A DNA stretch of 64,000 nucleotides from AC-32 sp963716865. Lineage in GTDB: Bacteria > Actinomycetota > Thermoleophilia > Gaiellales > Gaiellaceae. Below are positions 15,782-23,878 of the stretch, piece by piece. Positions within the stretch are counted from its first letter, which is position 1. Each line of letters starts with the position of its first letter. A program made the position numbers and the translations under genes. The stretch covers positions 186,001 to 250,000 of the forward strand of contig CAVQUF010000004.1 in assembly GCA_963716865.1 (NCBI GenBank). Direction: 5' to 3'. The notes beneath the pieces are model-generated. The model was not told the origin of the DNA. It did no database searches and worked only from the letters and a program-made list of their open reading frames with translations.

Positions 15782-16030
15782 TTACCACTCGTCCTCATCG
15801 TCCAGCGGCCGAACGCTCGGCCAGGGACGCCGCATGATCCGCCGGTACTCGCTGAAGCCGATGACGAGGTGGCCGGTGATCATCGCGCAGACGGCGGCGA
15901 GCATGAGGAACGCGCCCGCGCGCCAGCCGAGCACCGCTCCATATCCGCCGACGATCAACAGAAGGAGCCAGACGAGGCTCAGCCGGGCGGCGATCACTAC
16001 GACCCTGCTCGGGCGGTCGCCTTCGTCCAT
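15782..16030 (-). CDS. Small two-helix membrane protein
   Basis: An 82-residue protein with two hydrophobic segments (about residues 14-31 and 36-57), a positively charged loop (YRRIMRRP) and a very acidic C-terminus (DDEDEW). No family is recognised. It lies immediately upstream of pcrA, whose promoter it covers, and is divergent from the cupin gene across a 40-base gap. Confidence 0.6.
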   Translation of the reverse strand: MDEGDRPSRVVVIAARLSLVWLLLLIVGGYGAVLGWRAGAFLMLAAVCAMITGHLVIGFSEYRRIMRRPWPSVRPLDDEDEW

Positions 16031-16070
16031 CCGAAGGATTGAACCACGACCGGTGCTAGCGTCCTCGGCC

Positions 16071-16433
16071 GTGGGCTACGCGTTCGGGTCGATCGAGGAG
16101 ATGGGCGACGGGGTCTTCCGCAAGGTGCGGCAGGAGCTCGGCGTCAACGCGTTCGGCGTCAACGTGCTCGTGCTCGCGCCCGGGATCGTCGGGCGGCCCC
16201 ACTTCCACCACGAGCAGGACGAGCTGTACTTCGTGCACGCGGGGAAGGCGCGCTTCGACCTCCCCGGCGAGGCGCGCGAGCTCGGGCCGGGCGGGCTCTG
16301 CCACGTCGAGTCGACGACGCCGCGGCAGGTGACCAGCATCGGCGACGAGGATCTCGTCATGCTCGTCGTCGGGGCGAAGGACGGCTACATCGGCCGGGAC
16401 GGCATGCTCGCCGACCCGTCCCGCCTGGGCTAG
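16071..16433 (+). CDS. Single-domain cupin protein
   Basis: A 120-residue protein with cupin motif 1 GRPHFHHEQDELYFVHAGKA (His, His, Glu metal ligands) and motif 2 GPGGLCHVESTTPRQV (His). Such small cupins bind a metal ion and range from isomerases to sensors, so no reaction can be assigned. GTG 16071 is preceded by TAGCGT (16057-16062) at 8 bases, supporting a leaderless start; the frame is open further upstream through a minus-strand gene. Its stop overlaps the next, converging gene by 4 bases. Confidence 0.8.
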   Translation: MGYAFGSIEEMGDGVFRKVRQELGVNAFGVNVLVLAPGIVGRPHFHHEQDELYFVHAGKARFDLPGEARELGPGGLCHVESTTPRQVTSIGDEDLVMLVVGAKDGYIGRDGMLADPSRLG

Positions 16434-17365
16434 GCCCGGATCGCGGCGCGGCCGAGCTGGCCGATGTTGCGCGAGTAGAGCGCGAGCCCGACCAGCGCGG
16501 CGCCCGCGGTGGCGAGGCTGACCGCGGCCGGGGTGAGCAGGCTCGCCGCGACGGCCTTCGTCCCCTGGTGACCCGAGAGCGCGAGGGCGCCGATCGCCGC
16601 GCCCTGGTACAGGCCGATGTTGCCGGGGAGGAACGGCATCGTGTTCGCGAGGCCCGTCACGACCATGTAGAGGAGCGCCGAGCCGACGCCGACGTGGACG
16701 CCGACCGCGCGGAGGAAGAGCAGGACGGCGAACCAGCGGGCGACCCAGGTGAAGACGAGGATCACGCCGGCGCGGAGCATGATCCCGCGCGGAGCCGCGG
16801 CCCCGGCGAGGAAGGCGCCGATCTGCTCCGGGAGCCGGTGGCTCAGGCGCTTGTTCGCCGCCGAAGCAAGGAGCAGAGCGCCCCCGGCAAGCGGTAGGCC
16901 GACGAGCAGCGCCACGCGCGCCCAGGTGGGAACGGGCAGGAAGAAGGCCGAGGCGGCGCCGACCAGGACAAAGGCGACCGATTCGAGCAGGTGCGCGCAC
17001 ATCAGGCTTCCTCCGGCTCGCGAGACTCCGGGCCAGCGCGGCCCGGCCGCGACCTTCAGCACGGCGACCTTCGAGGCCTCGCCGAGCCGTCCGGGGAGGA
17101 CGGTGTCGAGGAACGAGCCGATCGAGCTGGCCGCGTAGACGGCGCGAAAGCCCACGGGCGAGCGCACGGTGGACGACCAGGCCCAGGCGCGGAGCGGCTG
17201 CACGGCTGCGCAGATGGCGACGCCGCCGAACAGGAGCAGCCAGTCGGGCGTCGCGGCGGTCTGGATCACGCTCGTCCCGGTCCGGCGGACGAGCAAGAAG
17301 ACAGCCACCACGGAGGTCAGGCCAATGGCGGCGATGAGGCTGCGGCGGCCCACCTGCACTCTCAC
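16430..17365 (-). CDS. Flippase-like membrane protein (lysylphosphatidylglycerol synthase TM / UPF0104 family)
   Basis: A 311-residue protein with about eight transmembrane helices. The family pattern is visible: an early PLRAWAWS loop, GSFLDTVLPGRLGEASKVAVL after the third helix region, and FLPGNIGLYQGAAIGAL near the C-terminus. Members include the membrane part of MprF and proteins linked to polysaccharide or lipid transfer. No synthase domain is fused here, so a lipid or sugar-lipid flipping role is inference. It faces the cupin gene tail to tail. Confidence 0.8.
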   Translation of the reverse strand: MRVQVGRRSLIAAIGLTSVVAVFLLVRRTGTSVIQTAATPDWLLLFGGVAICAAVQPLRAWAWSSTVRSPVGFRAVYAASSIGSFLDTVLPGRLGEASKVAVLKVAAGPRWPGVSRAGGSLMCAHLLESVAFVLVGAASAFFLPVPTWARVALLVGLPLAGGALLLASAANKRLSHRLPEQIGAFLAGAAAPRGIMLRAGVILVFTWVARWFAVLLFLRAVGVHVGVGSALLYMVVTGLANTMPFLPGNIGLYQGAAIGALALSGHQGTKAVAASLLTPAAVSLATAGAALVGLALYSRNIGQLGRAAIRA

Positions 17366-17430
17366 GGCATCGGCAGTTCGTCGCGGCCGCGCGCACCCCT
17401 GGTCGAGGGAAGTCGGCGAACATACGGCTG

Positions 17431-18183
17431 GTGGACGAGTTGCATGAGCAACGTGAGGTGGCGCTGCGCCTCCGGCCGAAACTGGCCCTGCAGTCGTTCG
17501 CCGAGGCCGAGGCCTTCGCCCGCGAGCGGGGCGTCGTGACGCTGACGCCGAGTTGCTCGTTGCCTAGCCTCTACGGCGCCTGTCACGAGGAGCCGTACAA
17601 GCCAGGTGGCAAGGGATTCGCAGCCTACCCGAAGACGAAGTGGCCCTGGGGTTTCGAGCTCCGTCAGCAGCCGGGAATCCACTGGCTGCGGCTGCTGCGC
17701 GGGACCGGCGTCTTCCTCTCGGGCGAGGTCGCGACGCTGGCCGACCCGCTCTGCCGCGCGGCTCTGGCCGACGCCGAGGGAGGAGGAGGCGACGCGGCGA
17801 GGCTCGTCGCCCATCTCGCGAGCGCAGGGCCGAGCCTCCTGGACGAGATCAAGGAGGAGCTGGGTCTCTCGGCCAAGGCGCTGCGCGCCGTGCGGGCGAG
17901 GCTCGAGCGGGTCGGGGCCGTCGTCTCGCGCCAGGTCGTGCTCGATCGGGACGGGCGGCACCGGCACACGTCCGAGCTGTGCCGCTGGGATCAGCTGGAG
18001 GTTCCGAGCGCCGACGGCGGGCTCGACGCGCTCGTCGTCGCGGGGGTGCGGGCGGCCGTGGCCGCGCCCGAGCGAGAGGCGCGCAGGTGGTTCTCGTGGC
18101 CCGTTCCGGCCGAGCTCGTGCAGGAGCTCGTCGTCGACGGGCGCCTCTCGCGACCGGAGGACGGGTGGCTGGCGGCGCCGTGA
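17431..18183 (+). CDS. Conserved protein of unknown function
   Basis: A 250-residue soluble protein. I do not recognise the family. Notable are a conserved-looking Cys/His/Pro/Gly-rich block (LPSLYGACHEEPYKPGGKG, then YPKTKWPWG, about residues 45-75), a stretch LRLLRGTGVFLSGEVATLADPLCRAAL and a helical region (LLDEIKEELGLSAKALRAVRARLERVGAVVSR, about 135-165, position markers) that reads like a winged-helix DNA-binding segment. Overall it recalls winged-helix crosslink-repair glycosylases of the YcaQ/AlkZ type only in outline. The stop overlaps the next start by four bases (GTGA). Confidence 0.6.
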   Translation: MDELHEQREVALRLRPKLALQSFAEAEAFARERGVVTLTPSCSLPSLYGACHEEPYKPGGKGFAAYPKTKWPWGFELRQQPGIHWLRLLRGTGVFLSGEVATLADPLCRAALADAEGGGGDAARLVAHLASAGPSLLDEIKEELGLSAKALRAVRARLERVGAVVSRQVVLDRDGRHRHTSELCRWDQLEVPSADGGLDALVVAGVRAAVAAPEREARRWFSWPVPAELVQELVVDGRLSRPEDGWLAAP

Positions 18184-19106
18184 TCCGGGAGCTGCGGCAA
18201 GAGGACGCGGCCGCCGTCGCGCGGCTCGAGCTCGCCGTCAACCCGCACCAGGTCGCAACGGCCGCATCGATCTGGCACCGCGCGAGCCGCCGCATCGAGC
18301 GCGAGGAGCGGCGAGAGTGGGTCGCGGAGCTCCACGGCGAGATCGCCGGCTCCGCGTTCGCGGGCTTCGAGTGGGCGGTGCCGACCCGCGGCAAGGGCCG
18401 CTTCTGGATCGGCGTGCACTCCGACCGGCGAGGCCGCGGGCTCGGCCGCGCGCTCTACGACGAAGTGAGGGAGTACTTGCAGCGGCGCGGCGCGTGGCGG
18501 CTCCGCACCTGGGTCGACGGCGATCCCGCGGGCACGCGCTTCCTCGAGCGGCGCAGCTTCGCGTGCCGGGGGTTCGACGTCGTCTCGGCGCTCGAGCTGC
18601 GTGAGGCCCGGCTGCCCGAGCCCTCTGTCCCGGTCGCGCCGCTCGGCGCGGTGCGCGACCGGATCGACGATCTCTACGCGATCTGCGCGGCCGGCGAGAT
18701 CGACATGTCCGGCGACGAGCCCGAGACCGAGCTCGACCTCGAGGGCTGGAAGCTCGACGACTTCGGCGCGCCCGACCTCTCCGACGACGGGAGCTTCGTC
18801 GCACTCGACGGAGAACGGCCGGTCTCGCTCGCGTTCCTGACCGTCGATCCCGCGCGCAGGCTCGCGTACAACCTGATGACCGCAACGCTTCCGGAGTTCC
18901 GCCGCCGGGGCCTCGGGCTCGCGGTCAAGGCCGCTGCCGCGCGCTGGGCCGCCGGGAACGGCTTCGAGCGGGTCCTGACCGAGAACGAGTCCGGGAACGC
19001 GGGCATGCGGGCGATCAACGACCGGCTCGGCTACCGGCCGCTCTACGACCAGACGAGCTTGGTGCTAGAGCTCGAGCGGGAAGGCTCGGCGCGCAAGCGC
19101 GGGTAG
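18180..19106 (+). CDS. Tandem GNAT acetyltransferase
   Basis: A 308-residue protein with two GNAT folds. The first (residues 1-150) has the acetyl-CoA loop SDRRGRGLGRALY. The second (155-308) has LPEFRRRGLGLAVKAAA and the C-terminal NESGNAGMRAINDRLGYRP, usual for enzymes resembling mycothiol synthase MshD. Double-GNAT proteins are often MshD-like or small-molecule acetyltransferases; the substrate is not evident. The start at GTG 18180 overlaps the previous gene by 4 bases. Its last 42 bases overlap the converging barrel-protein gene. Confidence 0.8.
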   Translation: MIRELRQEDAAAVARLELAVNPHQVATAASIWHRASRRIEREERREWVAELHGEIAGSAFAGFEWAVPTRGKGRFWIGVHSDRRGRGLGRALYDEVREYLQRRGAWRLRTWVDGDPAGTRFLERRSFACRGFDVVSALELREARLPEPSVPVAPLGAVRDRIDDLYAICAAGEIDMSGDEPETELDLEGWKLDDFGAPDLSDDGSFVALDGERPVSLAFLTVDPARRLAYNLMTATLPEFRRRGLGLAVKAAAARWAAGNGFERVLTENESGNAGMRAINDRLGYRPLYDQTSLVLELEREGSARKRG

Positions 19107-19877
19107 CACCTGCGCCGTGACCCAGACGGGCGTCGTCAGGTAGCGCGCGGAATAGCGGAAGCTCCCGTCGGCGCGGCGCATGCGGCGCAGGTAGGCGATC
19201 GACCCCCGCGGGACGGGCTTGCGCGCGGCGACGAAGGCCTGGATCGCCCAGGCCGTGGACTGCGAGTCGGAGCCGCGGCCGGGCGACAGCTCGAAGCCGC
19301 CGTCGCGGTTCTGCAGGCGTTTCAGGTACGAGAGGCCCCTGCGGATCGGCTTCCCGCGCACGCCGGCGGCGCGCAGCGCCTGGATCGCGGCTGCCGTGTC
19401 GTTCGAGTCCGGCGCGCCACCTCCGGACCAGCCCCAGCCACCCGTGCGCGCCTGCCGCCGGAGGACGAAGCGCACGGCAGGGCGCGGCGCGCGCTCGCGA
19501 GCCTGGCGCAGCGCGAGGATGCCCCAGACCGTCGAGTTGATCGTCGGTCCGATCCTTCCGTTCGGGCGCTGCAGCTTGCGGATCCGGGCCAGGAGAGCTT
19601 CCGGCCGCCGGCCGAGGGCGCTCTCGGCGACTGCGACGAGCTCGACGTCTGTTGCCTCGGTCAGCTGCGACTCGTGGGCGACCAGATATTCGAGCGCCTG
19701 CCCCGGGCTGGCGCCCGCCGCCTTCAGCCCGAGCGCGGCCCAGGCGGTCAGCTGCGGGCTCGCAGAGCCGCCGCGCTCGGAGAAGCCGCCGTCCGGCGCC
19801 TGCCTTCCCTGAAGGTAGGCCGCCGGGGTCGCGGCGACCGCGGCTGCAGCCACCGCCGCGGCCAGCCTCACGCCCAT
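19065..19877 (-). CDS. Secreted alpha/alpha-barrel protein (terpenoid-cyclase/transcobalamin barrel-like)
   Basis: A 270-residue protein. A signal-like hydrophobic N-terminus (MGVRLAAAVAAAAVAATPAA) precedes prenyltransferase/squalene-oxidase-type repeats: APDGGFS, QRPNGRIG, ARTGGWGW, NRDGGFEL and RADGSFRY, at spacings of about 45-60 residues. This is the alpha6/alpha6 toroid also forming the N-terminal domain of animal intrinsic factor and transcobalamin. The DxDD acid motif of squalene cyclases is not seen, arguing against an enzyme. It is the last gene of the riboswitch-controlled ECF operon, its start overlapping the S-component gene by 10 bases. I infer a role as an extracellular B12-binding or capture protein. 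Confidence 0.75.
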   Translation of the reverse strand: MGVRLAAAVAAAAVAATPAAYLQGRQAPDGGFSERGGSASPQLTAWAALGLKAAGASPGQALEYLVAHESQLTEATDVELVAVAESALGRRPEALLARIRKLQRPNGRIGPTINSTVWGILALRQARERAPRPAVRFVLRRQARTGGWGWSGGGAPDSNDTAAAIQALRAAGVRGKPIRRGLSYLKRLQNRDGGFELSPGRGSDSQSTAWAIQAFVAARKPVPRGSIAYLRRMRRADGSFRYSARYLTTPVWVTAQVLPALARRAFPLEL

Positions 19878-20542
19878 ACCACCTCCGCCTTCAGCCGACG
19901 GGCGTAGCGCTCCAGCAGCCGTCGTAACTCCGGGCCGATCGCAAGCGCGAGCAACAGGTTCCCCGTCGCGTGCGCCATGTCGAACGAGATCCCACGCACC
20001 CACAACGCGGCAAACGCCTGCCACGTGTGCGGGTAGAAGCTGAGCCACTCCCAGACGTCCATGAGCGCGTCGAAGGCGAACCCGAGCGCGAAGCACGCCA
20101 GTGCGAGCGGCACGCGGCGGCGCAGGAGCGGCGCCGCGAGGCCGCCGATCAGGCCGCACAGGCCCCAGGCGAGCATCTGCCACGGCGTGTACGCGCCCTG
20201 GCCGAGGTAGAAGTTCGAGATCAGCGCCGCGAGCGCTCCGGTCGTCGCGCCCGCGCGCGGCCCGAGCGCGACCCCCACCACGACCACGATGACGGTCACG
20301 GGCTGGACGTTGGGGATCGCCGCGAAGAGGACCCGCCCCGCGGCGGCCGCGGCAGCCAGCGTCGCGATCAGGACCAGCTCCTTGCTCGACCCCGGCCCCG
20401 ACTCGAGCCAGGCGACGCCGGCGACGATCAGCGCGCCTGCGACGAGGAGGAGGGAGAGCGCCGCGTCGTCGGGCGATAGCGCCGTCCAGGCCACAGCTGC
20501 GAGGCCGGCCGCGAGCGCAAAGGCGACGGCGAGCCTAGGCAA
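19868..20542 (-). CDS. ECF transporter S component (CbrT-like)
   Basis: A 224-residue protein with six or so transmembrane helices. The conserved-type region VQPVTVIVVVVGVALGPRAG-ATTGALAALISNFYLGQG-YTPWQMLAWGLCGLIGGL (segments) matches the S-component pattern of ECF vitamin transporters, with the GxxxGxxxx helix that docks onto the T component. The operon sits behind a cobalamin riboswitch, so the substrate is probably cobalamin or a precursor; sequence alone does not prove it. The start overlaps the ATPase stop by 8 bases. Confidence 0.8.
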   Translation of the reverse strand: MPRLAVAFALAAGLAAVAWTALSPDDAALSLLLVAGALIVAGVAWLESGPGSSKELVLIATLAAAAAAGRVLFAAIPNVQPVTVIVVVVGVALGPRAGATTGALAALISNFYLGQGAYTPWQMLAWGLCGLIGGLAAPLLRRRVPLALACFALGFAFDALMDVWEWLSFYPHTWQAFAALWVRGISFDMAHATGNLLLALAIGPELRRLLERYARRLKAEVVWA

Positions 20543-21881
20543 GCGAGACCTCCCGCTCGGGCTCGGGCACGGTCGACACGACGCGGTCGGCGACGGCCGA
20601 GGCGAAGACGTGGTCGTTCGTGACGACGAGCGTCGCCCGGCCCGCCGCCCGGCCGCGGAGGAGCCGCGTCAGCTCATCCTTCCGCTCCGGGTCGACGCCG
20701 CGTGTCGGCTCGTCGAGCACGAGCAGATCGGGGTCGGCGACCAGAACCGCGGCCAGGGCGAGCCGCTCCCGCTCGCCGCTCGACAGGTCGCGCGGATGCC
20801 TCTCGGCGAGGCCGGCGAGGCCGACGTCTGCGAGCGCCTGCCGTGCCCGCGCGAGATCGCCGTCGACCGCGATCGCGACCTCCTCGTCCGCCCGCTCGGC
20901 CACGAGGTAGCGGCCGGGATCCTGGCTCAGGTAGCAGGCGCGGCCACTGCGCAGGACCGCTCCTGACTGCGGCTCGAGTAGACCAGCCGCGAGCTTGGCG
21001 AGCGTCGTCTTGCCGGAGCCGTTCGGCCCGAGCAGCGCGACCACCTCGCCGCGGCAGACCTCGAGGCTCGCGCTCCGGAGCACGGGCCGCTCCGGCTCGT
21101 AGCCGAACGAGACGTCCTCGACCCGGCAGACCGCCTCGCCCGACGGCTCCGCTTCGGGCAGGTCGGCCTCGCGCGGAAGCCAGGCCCCGGGAAGCTGCTC
21201 GACGGCCTCGGCCCTCGGCGCGTCGAGCACGACGCGCCCGTTCTCGAGGAAGAGCACCCGGTCGCAGGCGTCGAGCACGCGCTCGGGCCGCTGCTCGGAG
21301 ACGATCACGGTCGCGCCGGAGGAGCGGGCGAGCTCGATCGCGGCGGCGGCCCCGTCCGGGTCGAGCTGGGAGGTGGGCTCGTCCAGGATCAGCAATCGCG
21401 GCTGCAGCGCGAGCACCGAGGCGAGACATACGCGCTGGAGCTCGCCGCCGGAGAGCTCCGCGACCTTCCGCTCCGCCAGGCCCGCGACGCCCACCGCCGC
21501 GAGCGCGGCGGCCGCGCGCACCGGGATCAGCGCCGGGTTCGTGCCGATGTTCTCCAGCCCGAAGGAGACCTCGGCCTCCACCCCGGTGAAGACGACCTGG
21601 TCCTCGGGATCCTGGAACAGCGTGGCGACGGTTCCCGCCAGCTCGGACGGCCGCGTCGTACGCGTGTCGAGGCCGGCGATCTCGACCCGCCCTGAGAACC
21701 GTCCGCCGTGGAAGTGCGGCACGAGCCCCGCGAGCGCGCGCAGCAGGGTCGACTTCCCCGAGCCCGACGGGCCGAGCAGGACGACGACCTCGCCCGGCGA
21801 GAGCTCGAACGAGACGCCTGTGAGTGCCGACCCGCCGTCGGGATAGGCGAACGAGAGCCGCTCCACGCGCGCTAGAGCCAC
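20535..21881 (-). CDS. ECF transporter energy-coupling ATPase, two NBDs in one chain
   Basis: A 448-residue protein with two ABC ATPase domains fused. NBD1 (1-230): Walker A GPSGSGKST, signature LSGGELQR, Walker B LLILDEPTSQLD. NBD2 (250-448): Walker A GPNGSGKTT, signature LSSGERERL, Walker B LLVLDEPTRGVD. FQDPEDQ and LSQDPGR are the Q-loops typical of the CbiO/EcfA family. This replaces separate EcfA and EcfA' subunits and drives vitamin uptake with the T and S components encoded on either side. The start overlaps ecfT by 10 bases. Confidence 0.92.
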   Translation of the reverse strand: MALARVERLSFAYPDGGSALTGVSFELSPGEVVVLLGPSGSGKSTLLRALAGLVPHFHGGRFSGRVEIAGLDTRTTRPSELAGTVATLFQDPEDQVVFTGVEAEVSFGLENIGTNPALIPVRAAAALAAVGVAGLAERKVAELSGGELQRVCLASVLALQPRLLILDEPTSQLDPDGAAAAIELARSSGATVIVSEQRPERVLDACDRVLFLENGRVVLDAPRAEAVEQLPGAWLPREADLPEAEPSGEAVCRVEDVSFGYEPERPVLRSASLEVCRGEVVALLGPNGSGKTTLAKLAAGLLEPQSGAVLRSGRACYLSQDPGRYLVAERADEEVAIAVDGDLARARQALADVGLAGLAERHPRDLSSGERERLALAAVLVADPDLLVLDEPTRGVDPERKDELTRLLRGRAAGRATLVVTNDHVFASAVADRVVSTVPEPEREVSLA

Positions 21882-22570
21882 AGCGCCCCCAGCACCACGG
21901 CGAGCACGCCGGCCACGAGCGCCAGCCGCTCGGCCACCCCCCAGGCCGGCCTCGGCGCCCGGGTCGCACCTGCACGCCCGTAGCCGCGCGCCTCCATCGC
22001 CTCCGCGAGATTCATGGCGCGCTCGAGCGAACCGGCGAGGAGGGGCGAGAGCAGCCGCGCCCGGCCGCGGAGGCCCGTGACCTCCACCCCTCGCCCGCGC
22101 AGCGCCTCGACGAGGCCGGACGCGTCGCGCTCGAGCGTCGGCACGAGCCTCGTCGCGAGCGCGATCGCGAGCACCGATCTCCGCGCGAAGCCGGCCGACT
22201 GGACGAGCCGGTCGTGGTCGAGGAGGAGCGCGTAGGCGGCGAACGCGAGCGCGACCGCGGTCAGCCGCAGCCCCTGGAAGAGCCCGTTCCGGAGCTCCTC
22301 GCTAGTGACGTCGAGCTGCCCGAGCACCGGGACGGTCGGGCCGGCCCAGAGGGGGTGAGAGCCGATCGTCTCGACGAACGGCGTCACGAACACGACGGCC
22401 AGTCCCGAGACGAACGCGCCCACGAGGTACATCCGCCGCCGCTCGGCCGGAGCGCGGAGGCAGATCAGGAGCAGCAGCACGACGATCACTGCGACCGAGG
22501 TCGCCCGGTCGGCGAGCAGCGCGGCGGCGGCCAGCCCGGCCAGGAGCGCCGCTGCGGGCACCGGGCTCAC
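21872..22570 (-). CDS. ECF transporter transmembrane (T) component
   Basis: A 232-residue CbiQ/EcfT-type membrane protein. It has five or six hydrophobic helices and two coupling motifs, EALRGRGV and EAMEARGYG, whose Ala-Arg-Gly or Arg-Gly cores dock into the ATPase grooves. It connects the ATPase to the S component. The GTG start overlaps the preceding lipoprotein stop (GTGA). Confidence 0.92.
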   Translation of the reverse strand: MSPVPAAALLAGLAAAALLADRATSVAVIVVLLLLICLRAPAERRRMYLVGAFVSGLAVVFVTPFVETIGSHPLWAGPTVPVLGQLDVTSEELRNGLFQGLRLTAVALAFAAYALLLDHDRLVQSAGFARRSVLAIALATRLVPTLERDASGLVEALRGRGVEVTGLRGRARLLSPLLAGSLERAMNLAEAMEARGYGRAGATRAPRPAWGVAERLALVAGVLAVVLGALWL

Positions 22571-23253
22571 GGCACCGAGTACCTGAGGCGGTAGGGCATC
22601 GACCTGCGCAGGAGCGAGCTGGGATTGCCGGTGAACACCATCAGCACGGGCGACCCGGGAGACGTTCCGCCGCGGACGAATCTCGCCTCGAACCTCGTCT
22701 TGCCCCTGGCACCGAGGAACAGGACGTTCGCGTCCCGCGGCACGCGCGCCGTCGCCGCCACGAGCCGCGCGTGCAGCAGGCGGGCGAGCAGCCGTCCGGC
22801 ACGGGGATTATTCGAGGCGACGACCGCCGGCCGTCTCTTCCCCGCGTAGCCGTGCAGGAAGGGCTCCGGGAACGCGCCGACGACGACCGGGTCGTCCGCG
22901 GGGTTGCGCCAGCTGCGGTAGTCCCACCACTCGACGTCCCCGTCGTGGAGGCGGTAGTCGGCGGCTCCCTGGTCTGCGAGGTAGCCGTTCACGTAGTAGA
23001 ACCAGGCCCGCCGACCCTGCTCTCCCACGCCGTCCACGGCCCTCACGTAGCGGCCGCCGTAGCGGGTCTGGAGCTTCGCAACCCGCGCGAGCGCCTGCAT
23101 CGCCGTCAGCCCCGCGGGAACCTTCGCACGGTGCAGCACGACCGCGCCGCGGTCGCGGGTGACCCAGACCGTCGCCTGGCCGGAGCCGCCCGCCGCCGAG
23201 CTGCACCCGGCGGCGAGCGCCGCGACCAGAGCCAGGAGCGCGATTCGTCTCAC
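22567..23253 (-). CDS. DUF4430 lipoprotein (transcobalamin beta-domain-like)
   Basis: A 228-residue protein. The N-terminus is a lipoprotein signal with lipobox LAAGC (Cys near residue 17), so it is tethered outside the membrane. A DUF4430-type domain follows (about 30-130): LTAMQALARVAKLQTRYGG, then GRRAWFYYVNGYLADQGAADY and LHDGDVEWWDYRSW (segments). This domain corresponds to the C-terminal beta domain of transcobalamin and intrinsic factor. A further 100 residues (AFPEPFLHGYAGKRRPAVVA and on) are of unknown fold. GTG 23253 overlaps the upstream gene's stop by four bases. Probable role: surface cobalamin capture for the ECF importer. Confidence 0.8.
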   Translation of the reverse strand: MRRIALLALVAALAAGCSSAAGGSGQATVWVTRDRGAVVLHRAKVPAGLTAMQALARVAKLQTRYGGRYVRAVDGVGEQGRRAWFYYVNGYLADQGAADYRLHDGDVEWWDYRSWRNPADDPVVVGAFPEPFLHGYAGKRRPAVVASNNPRAGRLLARLLHARLVAATARVPRDANVLFLGARGKTRFEARFVRGGTSPGSPVLMVFTGNPSSLLRRSMPYRLRYSVP

Positions 23254-23846
23254 GCGAGCGCGTTCGAGCGCACCGCGCCCGCGAGCGTCGCGCGCACGGG
23301 CCCGCGGTGCCGCCCGATGCAAACCGAGCCCGTCCGGACGCGGATGCTGCGGGCGCCGACGTGCAGCACCGCTCCGCGGGCGAGCCGCGTCTTGCCGCTG
23401 TCGTTCTGGGCGAGGACGCGGTAGCAGTTCCTGCGCCTGCTCTGGAGCAGGAGCGTCTCCGGCCCGCCCGTCGGGCCGAAGGTCGCCCAGTACCAGAGCA
23501 CGTGGTCGCCCGGCAAGAGCGTGGCCGCGTCCGCGCCGACCGGCGGGGAGGCGCCGTTCACCTTGAAGACCCAGCCGCTCGAGCCCGCCGCCGGGTAGCG
23601 GCCGATCTGGTCGACGTACGGCCCGTAGCTGATGTTCGTGACGTGGTAGTAGAACTCGCCGAGAAAGCTCGCCGCGTCGAGCGCGTCCAGCGCGTTGCGG
23701 TTCACCGACAGCGATGGTTCCGACGCGCCGAAGATGGTGCGGGTCTTGCCCTCGACCCGCACGTGCACGCGCAGGGCGAGAGCCGTGGGGACGAGCAGGA
23801 GCGCCGCCGCGGCGACGGCGACGAGAATGACGAGACGCCTTGACAC
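23250..23846 (-). CDS. Secreted DUF4430 protein (transcobalamin beta-domain-like)
   Basis: A 198-residue protein. A signal peptide (about residues 1-24) is followed by a DUF4430 domain (25-125): VRVEGKTRTIFG, ALDALDAAS, YYHVTNISYGPYVDQIG, GSSGWVFKVNG and GDHVLWYWATFG. Aromatic-rich loops of this domain contact cobalamin in the animal proteins (known for the family; not shown here). No lipobox, so it is released or held by partners. The C-terminal 70 residues are basic and contain two Cys (NCYRV, VCIGR) that might pair. A strong GGAAGGAGG Shine-Dalgarno lies before GTG 23846, directly after the cobalamin riboswitch; it is the first gene of the operon. Confidence 0.82.
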   Translation of the reverse strand: MSRRLVILVAVAAAALLLVPTALALRVHVRVEGKTRTIFGASEPSLSVNRNALDALDAASFLGEFYYHVTNISYGPYVDQIGRYPAAGSSGWVFKVNGASPPVGADAATLLPGDHVLWYWATFGPTGGPETLLLQSRRRNCYRVLAQNDSGKTRLARGAVLHVGARSIRVRTGSVCIGRHRGPVRATLAGAVRSNALA

Positions 23847-23878
23847 GAATCCTCCTTCCGCGAGGGGTTCGGATTTGT

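Noticed and set aside
13915..15837. 640-codon plus-strand open frame opposite pcrA
   Set aside because: Arg/Glu/Leu-rich shadow of the helicase gene, with no recognisable motifs.
19065..19877. Squalene-hopene cyclase assignment for the barrel protein
   Set aside because: It is only 270 residues, secreted, lacks the DxDD acid motif and sits in a B12-riboswitch ECF operon, so a binding role is more likely than terpene cyclisation.
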